Assembly (NCBI RefSeq): GCF_013181195.1
Contig: NZ_SMZP01000009.1
Coordinates: 124,001 to 188,000 of the forward strand
Direction: 5' to 3'
DNA from: Caulobacter sp. RHG1
GTDB taxonomy: Bacteria; Pseudomonadota; Alphaproteobacteria; Caulobacterales; Caulobacteraceae
Length of the DNA stretch: 64,000 nt
Part shown: positions 50,135 through 57,511 of the stretch, in pieces
Numbering within the stretch: the stretch's first letter is position 1
Layout of the letters: each line of letters starts with the position of its first letter
Made by a program: the position numbers and the translations under genes
The notes under the pieces: generated by a model
Told to the model about the DNA's origin: nothing
Seen by the model: only the letters and a program-made list of their open reading frames with translations
Database searches by the model: none

Positions 50135-52801
50135 TTGACGGGCGAGCCAAAAAGGCCCGACCCAGAGGCGCTCCTGGCCGCCGCCAACAAGGCGAGCCGG
50201 GGGCGCCTCAAGGTGTTTCTGGGCATGGCGCCGGGCGTGGGCAAGACCTACGAGATGCTGCGCGCCGCCCGTCGCCGCAAGGCGCAGGGCAAGGACGTCC
50301 TGATCGGCCTGGTCGAGACCCACGGCCGCCGCGAGACCGAGAGCCTGTTGCGCGACATGGAGGTCATGCCGCGCCGGCCGATTGAGCACGGCGGCCGCGT
50401 GCAGATGGAGTTCGACCTCGACGCGGCGCTGCAGCGCAAGCCGGCGATCCTGCTGGTGGACGAATACGCCCACTCCAACGCGACGGGCTCGCGCCATCCC
50501 AAGCGCTGGCAGGATGTCGAGGAACTGCTGGCGGCCGGCATCGACGTCTGGACCACCCTGAACGTCCAGCACCTGGAGAGCCTGGTCGACGTCGTCCAGC
50601 GCATCACCGGCGTGCGCCAGCGCGAGACCGTTCCCGACAGCGCCCTGTCGCGCGCCGACGCCATCGAGTTCGTGGACATCACGCCCGACGAACTGCGCGA
50701 GCGGATGGCGGCCGGCAAGGTCTATGTCCCCGAGACCGCGCGCCTGGCCTCGGAGAACTTCTTCAAGGTCGAGAACCTGACGGCGCTGCGCGAACTGGCC
50801 TTGCGCCGCGCGGCCCAGACGGTCGACGACCAGCTGGTCGCGGCGATGCGCGAGCGGGGCGTCGAGGGACCCTGGGCGGCGGGCGAGCGGATCTTGGTGC
50901 TGGTCGGCGGCGACGCCATGGCCGGAGCGTTGGTGCGGACCGGCCGGCGGCTGTCGGACATGATGATGGACGCTCCCTGGATCGTCGCTCATGTCGAACG
51001 CACCGATCGGCCGGCGGCCGGGGAGGGCAGCGCCGCCCGGGTGCGCGAGGCCTACCGCTTGGCAGAGCAACTGGGCGGTTCGACCGTGGCCCTGACCGGC
51101 GGCGACATCGTCGCGACCGTGATGGCTTATGCCCGCCGCAACAACGTCACGCAGATCGTGCTGGGCAAGTCGGTCGAGAGCCGCTGGCGCGAGGTCCTGG
51201 GCCGCTCGCTGGCCGCCGCCCTGCTGCGCGAGGCGCGCGGCGTCGCGGTCCATGTGGTCACCGAGGCGACGCACGAGCGCGAGCCGCGACCGGTGCGAGC
51301 GCTCGGGCTGGGTCGCTGGCAAGGCTATGCGGTCGGGGCGCTGTTCGTGGCCGCCGCGACCCTGGCCGCCTGGGGCCTGGACGTGGCCTTCGACCGCGTC
51401 GACCTGGGGATGATCTTCCTGGCCGCGGTGCTGGCCGCCGGCGTGCTGCATGGCCTGAGGCCCGCCCTGGCGGCGGCGACCGTGGCCTTCCTCGTCTACA
51501 ACTATCTGTTCCTGGCCCCGCGCTACAGCCTGGCGATTGGGGCGCCGACCGACTTCATCACCCTGGTGGTGTTCTGGGCCGTGGCCCTGGCGTCGGGCGG
51601 GCTCGCGGGTCGGGTCCGCGACCAGGCCTTGGGCTCGCAGCGCCGCGCCGCCGCCGTGACCACCTTGCTGGCGGCTAGTCGGACGCTATCGGCCGCCACG
51701 GGGCGAGACGCCGTCGCCCAGGCCCTGGCCGAGCAGGTCGCGGCCGCCGCCGGTGGACGGGCGCTGGTCCTGCTTCCCGAGAACGGCGAGATCGCGCCCT
51801 TCGCTGGCTCGCCCAGCCTGGAAGCGCTGGACGCCGCCCAGATGGCCGCCGCCCGCTGGGCCTGGGAGAAGGGCGAGGCCGCCGGCTTCGGCACTGGAAC
51901 CCTGCCTCAGGCGCGATGGACGTTCTGGCCGCTGGAGGGCGTGCGCGCCCGCGCCGGCGTGGCCGCCGTCGAGGCCGGCGCGGGCGCGGACCAGGAGCCG
52001 CTGATCATGGCGCTGCTGGAGCAGGGCGCGGTGGCGCTGGAGCGCTCGCAACTGGCGACCGAGGCGCTGGAGACCGAGACCCTGCGCCGCGCCGATCGCT
52101 TCCGCTCGGCCCTGATGAACTCGGTCAGCCACGATCTGCGCACGCCGCTGTCGACGGTGCTGGGCGCCTCCAGCACCCTGCTCGAGCTCGGCGACAAGAT
52201 GAGCAAGGCGGTGCGCCAGGACCTGCTGGTCAGCATCCGCGAGGAGGCCGAGCGTCTCAGTCGCTATGTCGCCAACCTGCTGGATATGACCCGGCTGGAA
52301 GGCGGGGCCTTGCGGCTGCGCACCGACTGGACCGACGTCCGCGATGTGCTCAACGCGGCGGCCCAACGGGTGGAGCGGCGATTGGGCCAGCGTCCCCTGT
52401 CGCGGGACTATCCGGATCGTCTTTCCATGGTGCGGATCGACGCGAGCCTGCTCGAGCAAGTCGTTGTCAACATTCTGGAAAACGCCATCGCCTACAGCGC
52501 CGACGGCAGCCGGATCGAGCTGGCCGCCTACGAGGATCGCGGCAATGTCGTGATCAGCATCGAGGACGAGGGCCGGGGCGTGCCGCCGGCCGAGCTGGAG
52601 CGGATCTTCGACAAGTTCCGCCGCATGGAAGAGCCCAGCGATCGGAGCCAGGGCGCGGGCCTGGGTTTGGCCATCGCCAAGGGCTTCATCGACGCCATGG
52701 GCGGGCGCATCGCCGCCGCCAGCCCGATCCACGACGGCCGCGGCACGCGCATGCTGATCAGCCTGCCCAAGACCATCGCCACGCCGCACGATCTGCTATG
52801 A
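50135..52801 (+). CDS. kdpD: Sensor histidine kinase KdpD
   Basis: An 888-residue kinase with a TTG start (AAAGG upstream), common for weakly translated sensors. The N-terminal KdpD domain has MAPGVGKTYEML (Walker A-like, residues 31-42) and LIGLVETHGRRETE; a USP-like domain follows with LGKSVESRWREVLGRS. Four membrane helices lie near residues 400-490, then a GAF-like region. The transmitter has SVSHDLRTPLS with His near residue 666, an N box NILENAIAY, and GLGLAIAKGF. It senses K+ limitation and turgor or second messengers and phosphorylates KdpE. Its stop overlaps kdpE by ATGA. Confidence 0.96.
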   Translation: MTGEPKRPDPEALLAAANKASRGRLKVFLGMAPGVGKTYEMLRAARRRKAQGKDVLIGLVETHGRRETESLLRDMEVMPRRPIEHGGRVQMEFDLDAALQRKPAILLVDEYAHSNATGSRHPKRWQDVEELLAAGIDVWTTLNVQHLESLVDVVQRITGVRQRETVPDSALSRADAIEFVDITPDELRERMAAGKVYVPETARLASENFFKVENLTALRELALRRAAQTVDDQLVAAMRERGVEGPWAAGERILVLVGGDAMAGALVRTGRRLSDMMMDAPWIVAHVERTDRPAAGEGSAARVREAYRLAEQLGGSTVALTGGDIVATVMAYARRNNVTQIVLGKSVESRWREVLGRSLAAALLREARGVAVHVVTEATHEREPRPVRALGLGRWQGYAVGALFVAAATLAAWGLDVAFDRVDLGMIFLAAVLAAGVLHGLRPALAAATVAFLVYNYLFLAPRYSLAIGAPTDFITLVVFWAVALASGGLAGRVRDQALGSQRRAAAVTTLLAASRTLSAATGRDAVAQALAEQVAAAAGGRALVLLPENGEIAPFAGSPSLEALDAAQMAAARWAWEKGEAAGFGTGTLPQARWTFWPLEGVRARAGVAAVEAGAGADQEPLIMALLEQGAVALERSQLATEALETETLRRADRFRSALMNSVSHDLRTPLSTVLGASSTLLELGDKMSKAVRQDLLVSIREEAERLSRYVANLLDMTRLEGGALRLRTDWTDVRDVLNAAAQRVERRLGQRPLSRDYPDRLSMVRIDASLLEQVVVNILENAIAYSADGSRIELAAYEDRGNVVISIEDEGRGVPPAELERIFDKFRRMEEPSDRSQGAGLGLAIAKGFIDAMGGRIAAASPIHDGRGTRMLISLPKTIATPHDLL

Positions 52802-53505
52802 ACGGCGCCATGAGCAGCGACCCGCGCCAGCGCATCCTCGTCATCGACGACGAGCCGCAGATTCACCGCTTCCTGGGTCCTGCCCTGGACGCGGCGGGCT
52901 ACGAGCCGCTGCGCGCCGACAGCGGCCAGGAGGGCCTGCGCGCCGTGGCCCTGTGGTCGCCGGACGCGGTGGTGCTGGACCTGGGTTTGCCCGACATGGA
53001 CGGCAAGCAGGTGCTGGAAAAGGCGCGGGCCTTCTATGACGGTCCGATCCTGATCCTGTCGGCCCGCGACCGCGAGGTCGAGAAGATCGAGGCCCTGGAC
53101 AAGGGGGCCAACGACTATGTCGAAAAGCCGTTCGGGGTCGGCGAGCTGCTGGCGCGCTTGCGGGCCGCGCTGAGACACACGGGCAAGGCGGCCGGCCCGC
53201 TAGGGCCGATCCGCCTGGGCGAGGTCGAGATCGACCTGGACAAGCGCCTAGTGACCCGCGCCGGCGAGAAGGTCGGTCTGTCGCCCAAGGAATACGCTCT
53301 GCTGGCGCGTCTGGCGACGAGCCCGGGCAAGGTGCTGACGCAGAAGGAGCTGCTGGTCGCGGTGTGGGGCGCTTCTCACGCCCAGGACTCGCAGTACCTG
53401 CGGGTTTTCATCGGCCAGCTGCGCCAGAAGCTGGAAACCGAGCCCTCGCACCCGCGCCTGATCCTGACCGAGCCGGGGATCGGCTACCGGCTGGTCGAGC
53501 CCTGA
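52798..53505 (+). CDS. kdpE: Response regulator KdpE
   Basis: A 235-residue OmpR/PhoB-family regulator. The receiver has ILVIDDEPQ, phospho-acceptor Asp in VVLDLGLPDMDG and Lys in YVEKPFGVGEL. The C-terminal winged helix shows LSPKEYALLARLATSPGKVL, SQYLRVFIGQLRQKLE and EPGIGYRLVEP. The ATG at 52798 overlaps kdpD; a second ATG four codons on is possible. It activates the kdp promoter, likely through the box at 44671. Its 3' end overlaps the convergent nucleoside hydrolase gene by 22 bases. Confidence 0.95.
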   Translation: MNGAMSSDPRQRILVIDDEPQIHRFLGPALDAAGYEPLRADSGQEGLRAVALWSPDAVVLDLGLPDMDGKQVLEKARAFYDGPILILSARDREVEKIEALDKGANDYVEKPFGVGELLARLRAALRHTGKAAGPLGPIRLGEVEIDLDKRLVTRAGEKVGLSPKEYALLARLATSPGKVLTQKELLVAVWGASHAQDSQYLRVFIGQLRQKLETEPSHPRLILTEPGIGYRLVEP

Positions 53506-54416
53506 AGGCTTTCGACGAAGTGCGCGGCCAGCGTTTGTCCACAGGCGGCTAGGCAGGTCTGGACGTTTGAAGGTGCGTTTGTGCGAAGGCTTTGCCCTCG
53601 GCGTTCTTTATCCAAGGTGATGGTCACCGGCCCTTCGTGAGCCTCGAACAGATCCGGCCGAACCAGCCAGGCCAGCGCCGCCACGTCGTGCAGCACGCAG
53701 CCGTCCAGGCCCTCGTGCTCGGCATAGGCGGCCGCGTAGCCGCGCGAGACGTCGTGGGCCAGCCGTCCGCCGTCGCCGGCCGTGTGGGCGAGCGAAGCGG
53801 CGGCTGCGTTCGAGAGGACGCACGACATCGTCGCATCGAGCGGGACGAGCGTTATGGGCCAGTCGGCGGCAAACACCGCGGCGGCGGCGTCTGGATCGTT
53901 GTGGATGTTAGCTTCGGCGTAGGGCGTGACGTTGCCGCCACCGAACGCGCCGCCCATGATCACCACCTCGGCGACCTGCCGGGCGATGTCCGGCGCCGCG
54001 CGCAGGGCCAGGGCCAGGTTGGTCAGCGGGCCGATGGCGACGAGGGTGACGGCCCCAGGGTGAGCGCGAACGGCCTCGAGGATGCGCTCGTGCGCTGCGC
54101 CCGGATCGACGGGAGGCGCTATAAAGTCGCCGAGATCCAGATCGCCCAGGCCATTCTCGCCATGCACATGCAACGGCGAAGGTCCACGCGGGCCCTGCAG
54201 CGGCGCGGCGGCTCCCCGGTAGACCGGAACGTCCAGTCCCAGGCGCTGGCGCAGATAGAGGGCGTTGCGGGTGGTGGTCTCGACGTCGGCGTTGCCGAAC
54301 ACGGTAGTGATCGCCAGCAGCGTCAGCTCGGGTCGGGCGCGCAGATAGAGCAGGGCCAGGGCGTCGTCGACGCCGGGATCGGTGTCGAGGATCACCAGCC
54401 GGGGCGCGTGGCTCAT
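53484..54416 (-). CDS. Nucleoside hydrolase (inosine-uridine preferring type)
   Basis: A 310-residue cytoplasmic hydrolase started at the ATG at 54416. The Ca2+ site is DTDPGVDDALAL (residues 10-21), VAIGPLTNLALAL and VVIMGGAFGGGNVT are family loops, NIHNDPDAAAAVF binds ribose, and LHDVAALAWLVRPDLF contains the catalytic-region His-Asp. It cleaves ribonucleosides to ribose and base. Its ATG overlaps the stop of the TrpF-like gene (ATGA). The operator at 55110 lies upstream of this two-gene unit, linking it to the LacI regulon. Confidence 0.93.
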   Translation of the reverse strand: MSHAPRLVILDTDPGVDDALALLYLRARPELTLLAITTVFGNADVETTTRNALYLRQRLGLDVPVYRGAAAPLQGPRGPSPLHVHGENGLGDLDLGDFIAPPVDPGAAHERILEAVRAHPGAVTLVAIGPLTNLALALRAAPDIARQVAEVVIMGGAFGGGNVTPYAEANIHNDPDAAAAVFAADWPITLVPLDATMSCVLSNAAAASLAHTAGDGGRLAHDVSRGYAAAYAEHEGLDGCVLHDVAALAWLVRPDLFEAHEGPVTITLDKERRGQSLRTNAPSNVQTCLAACGQTLAAHFVESLQGSTSR

Positions 54417-55069
54417 CCGTAGACCGCGCGGCACACGGCTTCGCACTTGGCTAGGTCGAGCAGGCCGTCGGTGCGCACGCCCGACTCCATGTCGATCCAG
54501 TAGAGCGCGCCGTCCGGAGCAGCGATGCGGGCCAAGACGTCCTCGACGGTGTCGGGACCGATGCCGCCGGAATAGCCGCAGAACGGACCCTCGGCCTGCG
54601 GCGGAGCGGGCCAACGGTCTGGGCGCATGCCCGTGCCGAACGAGACGTCGTAAAGCCAGTCGACGCCGGTCTGGGCCAGCGGGAAGGCGGCCGAGCACTG
54701 CAGCACCGTCCGCACGCCCGTGCGGCGACCATAGTCGCGCGACGCGGCGGCCTGGGCCGGGGTGCTGCCCTTGAAGCTGTGATTGACCTGTACCCGCTGG
54801 ACGCCGCCGGGGGGAAGGGGCCCGGTCAGCGGGTCGGCGACGATCGCGCGGGCGGCCTCGCCGCACACGTGCGCCGCCCAGCGCAGGTCGCGCTCGGCCA
54901 GCAGGGCGTCACGCACCGTCGCTTCCGGAAAGAGGGCGCTTTCGCCTTCCTGCGCCGCATCGACCAGAACGCCCCACTCGATCGGATAGCGCGCCGACAG
55001 CGCCTTCATCCCAGGCAGCAGGTCGAGGCGATCGACGCCGGTGAAGGCGATGAAGACGGGGGGCTGCAT
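54413..55069 (-). CDS. TrpF-like TIM-barrel protein of unknown function
   Basis: A 218-residue protein with the layout of a phosphoribosylanthranilate isomerase-like barrel: FIAFTGVDRLDLL at the start, VQRVQVNHS, TVLQCSAAFPLA, GVDWLYDVSFGTG, then FCGYSGGIGPDTVEDVLARI and YWIDMESGVRTDGLLDLAKC, resembling the phosphate-binding strands 7 and 8 of TrpF. The catalytic Cys-Gly-Leu-Thr of TrpF is replaced by FTGVD, so tryptophan synthesis is unlikely. It heads the leftward nucleoside operon and is coupled to nucleoside hydrolase, suggesting an action on ribose or a ribose phosphate. Function not recognised. Confidence 0.75.
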   Translation of the reverse strand: MQPPVFIAFTGVDRLDLLPGMKALSARYPIEWGVLVDAAQEGESALFPEATVRDALLAERDLRWAAHVCGEAARAIVADPLTGPLPPGGVQRVQVNHSFKGSTPAQAAASRDYGRRTGVRTVLQCSAAFPLAQTGVDWLYDVSFGTGMRPDRWPAPPQAEGPFCGYSGGIGPDTVEDVLARIAAPDGALYWIDMESGVRTDGLLDLAKCEAVCRAVYG

Positions 55070-55109
55070 GGGATGGTCCGGGTCCAGATTGTCCTTGCAA
55101 ATTAGCAAG

Positions 55110-55121
55110 TGAAACGTTTCA
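55110..55121. promoter_or_regulatory. LacI-type operator between TrpF-like and PfkB genes
   Basis: TGAAACGTTTCA, a perfect 12-bp palindrome, lies 41 bases before the TrpF-like ATG and 30 before the kinase ATG, where it can control both divergent units. Identical copies occur at 57267 and 57447. Confidence 0.8.
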
Positions 55122-55150
55122 GTCAAGCGAGCTTCCGAGGATGGGACGGC

Positions 55151-55987
55151 ATGACGGGACCGGTGGTGGTCGCGGGTTTCGCGACGATCGACTATGTGGC
55201 GCGGGTCGAGGGCGACTTCACCGGGCGCGGCACGCTGCTCATGCGTCAGGGCGCCGACGACGCGTGGCCGCGGGCCGGCGGGGCGGCGCTCTATGCCAGC
55301 GCTGCGCTGGCAAAGGCGGACGTGGCCGCCGCGCCCCTGACCTGGGTCGGCGACGACTGCGACGGTGAGGCCTACCTCGCGGCTTGCCGCGCGGCGGGGG
55401 TTTCGCTGGACGGTGTCGCCGTTCAGTCCGGCGCATCCTCGACCCGCTGCCTGCTGATCTACAACGCCGATGGGACCTATGGCTGCCTGCTGCGGCCTGG
55501 GCCCGCCGAGCTGACCGAAGCGCAGGTGCGACTGGCCCATGCCGCGACGTGGCTGGTCATCGCGGCGGGGCCGGCGGGGCTGCTGCGCCGCCTGCTGCAT
55601 GTCTTGCCGCCAACCGCGCGCCTGGCCTGGATCGCCAAGGACGATCCGGCCTGCTTCCCGCCTGATCTCGTCGCGCAGCTGACAGGTCGCGCCGATGTGG
55701 TGTTCTGCAACGCCGGCGAACGCGCCTGGCTGGAGGCTGGGCGCGACGGACACGCACCCCATGGCCAGATCCTGTTCGAGACTCGCGGCGCCGACGGGGT
55801 CCGGATCGAGGCGGGCGGCGTGGTTCTGGATCTGCCCGTCGAGGCGCTCGAGGTCGACGACGCCACCGGCGCGGGCGACACCTTCGCCGGCGCGGCCCTG
55901 GCCGCGCTGATCGTCGGCGGCTCGCCCCGCACGTCCGCCGAGGCTGGGATCGCGGCGGCGGGCGTCCTGCTGTCTACCCGCCAATGA
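55151..55987 (+). CDS. PfkB-family sugar or nucleoside kinase
   Basis: A 278-residue ribokinase-like kinase started at 55151, where GGGACGG precedes the ATG; an in-frame ATG at 55109 overlaps the operator and is rejected. AGFATIDYVARVEG at the N terminus and DDATGAGDTFAGAALAAL near the C terminus (anion hole and catalytic Asp) are the two PfkB signatures. It is divergent from the nucleoside hydrolase pair under one operator, so phosphorylation of the freed ribose at O5 is the best guess; direct nucleoside phosphorylation is the alternative. Its 3' end overlaps convergent nupC by 14 bases. Confidence 0.87.
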   Translation: MTGPVVVAGFATIDYVARVEGDFTGRGTLLMRQGADDAWPRAGGAALYASAALAKADVAAAPLTWVGDDCDGEAYLAACRAAGVSLDGVAVQSGASSTRCLLIYNADGTYGCLLRPGPAELTEAQVRLAHAATWLVIAAGPAGLLRRLLHVLPPTARLAWIAKDDPACFPPDLVAQLTGRADVVFCNAGERAWLEAGRDGHAPHGQILFETRGADGVRIEAGGVVLDLPVEALEVDDATGAGDTFAGAALAALIVGGSPRTSAEAGIAAAGVLLSTRQ

Positions 55988-57230
55988 TCCCCATCAGCGT
56001 GGCCGTCATGCAGATGGTCAAGAACGAGGCGGCCAAGGCCTTGAAGCCTAGCTCGACCACCTCGCCGACCTTTTCCGGGGCCATGGCCGACAGGCTGCCG
56101 ATCAGGATGGCGACGCTGCCGACATTGCCGAAGCTGCCCAGGGCGTAGGTCAGGATCAGCAGGCTTTTCTCGCTGAGCGCGCCGGGCGGCAGGGCCATCA
56201 TGTCGCTGTAGGCCACGACCTCGTTGGCGGCCACCTTGGTCCCCAGGATCGCCCCGACGGTCTGCAGCTCGCCCAGCGGCGCGCCGGTCAGCCAGACGAT
56301 CGGGGTCAGCAGCCAGCCCAGGATCGCGCCCAGCGTCAGGGGCGTTCCGGCGTGAGGCAGGGCGCCCAGGCCCATATTGATCAGGGCGATCAAGCCGACG
56401 AACACCACCAGCAGGCCGGCGATGTTCAGCACCATCTTCACCGCGTCCAAGGTGCCGAAAGTCACGGCCTCCAGGCTGCTGCGATATGGGCTGGCGAGCA
56501 CGATGGGCTCGTGGGTCTCGGAAGAGGCCGCGCCCGGAATGATCAGGCGCGCCATGCCGATCGCCATCGGTGTGCTGATCAGCGAAGCGATCAGCAGGTG
56601 GCTGAAGGCGTTGGGCACCTTGGCCGAGATCAACGAGCCCAGCACGATCATCATCGAGCCGCCGATCACCGACAGGCCGTCGACCATGATGATGAAGATC
56701 TCGGCGCGCGACAGGCGCGGCAGGAACGGCTTAATCAGCAGCGGCGCCTCGACCATGCCTAGGAACACGCAGGCCGAGGTCGAGACCCCGACCGGGCCGC
56801 TGACCCCGAACAGCTTGCCGAACGCCCAGGCCGCGCCGCGAACGATCCAGATCAGCACCTTCCAGTGCCACAGCAGGGCCGACAGCGCTCCGACCAGCAG
56901 GATGGCTGGCAGGGCCTGGAAGGCGAAGATGAAGGCCGCGCCGGGATCCTCGACGCTGAACGGCGCGCGGCCGCCGCCCAGATAGCCGAACATGAAGCTG
57001 GAGCCCGCGCGCGAGGCCGCCTGCAGGGCGTCGACGGCATGGGTGGCGGCGGCGAAGGCGGCGGTGATCGCCGGGACCTTGGTCAGCAGCAAGGCTAGGC
57101 CGATCTGACACGACAAGCCGACCAGCACGGCGCGCCAGGGCAGGGCGCGCTTGTTCTCCGACAGCAGCCAGCCCAGGACCAGGAACACGACGAGGCCCAG
57201 CAGCGCCCGCGCGGTTTCATTGACCAGCAT
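55974..57230 (-). CDS. nupC: Concentrative nucleoside transporter (NupC/CNT family)
   Basis: A 418-residue inner-membrane carrier. GYLGGGRAPFSV, FIFAFQALPAILLVGALSAL, GVSTSACVFLGMVEAPLLIK and TKVAANEVVAYSDM hold the CNT core, including the Gly-rich HP1 loop and the Glu-Ala-Pro nucleoside-binding stretch. It imports nucleosides with H+ or Na+. GGAGGGG lies directly before the ATG. The operator at 57267 is 37 bases upstream. It is the inner-membrane partner of the TBDR encoded divergently. Confidence 0.94.
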   Translation of the reverse strand: MLVNETARALLGLVVFLVLGWLLSENKRALPWRAVLVGLSCQIGLALLLTKVPAITAAFAAATHAVDALQAASRAGSSFMFGYLGGGRAPFSVEDPGAAFIFAFQALPAILLVGALSALLWHWKVLIWIVRGAAWAFGKLFGVSGPVGVSTSACVFLGMVEAPLLIKPFLPRLSRAEIFIIMVDGLSVIGGSMMIVLGSLISAKVPNAFSHLLIASLISTPMAIGMARLIIPGAASSETHEPIVLASPYRSSLEAVTFGTLDAVKMVLNIAGLLVVFVGLIALINMGLGALPHAGTPLTLGAILGWLLTPIVWLTGAPLGELQTVGAILGTKVAANEVVAYSDMMALPPGALSEKSLLILTYALGSFGNVGSVAILIGSLSAMAPEKVGEVVELGFKALAASFLTICMTATLMGIIGG

Positions 57231-57266
57231 GTCCCCTCCGACGACGTTCGGCGTCAGGATATAGAG

Positions 57267-57278
57267 TGAAACGTTTCA
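57267..57278. promoter_or_regulatory. LacI-type operator upstream of nupC
   Basis: TGAAACGTTTCA, identical to the sites at 55110 and 57447, 37-48 bases before the nupC start, overlapping the expected promoter. Confidence 0.8.
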
Positions 57279-57446
57279 AGGAAATATGGCGAAATTACTG
57301 ACGCTGGCCGGTGTGGTTTGGGGGCGCTGCATGCGGGGCGATCAGCGCTCCGCTTGGAAATGTCTCATAATAGCAAAGGGTGATGTGTGATTGGGCGTCC
57401 AGATCATCCTGGCGGTCTGTGATGAAATTGTCATTGAACTTGAATA

Positions 57447-57458
57447 TGAAACGTTTCA
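57447..57458. promoter_or_regulatory. LacI-type operator upstream of the nucleoside-locus TBDR
   Basis: TGAAACGTTTCA, identical to the sites at 55110 and 57267, lies 54-65 bases before the TBDR start in an AT-rich part of the 281-bp nupC/TBDR gap. The two sites in this gap are 180 bp apart, so repression by looping is possible. Confidence 0.8.
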
Positions 57459-57511
57459 CTAAATCAGTACCGACATCCGCCACGGCGGATCCGCCTTAAG
57501 GGGGCCCGAGC

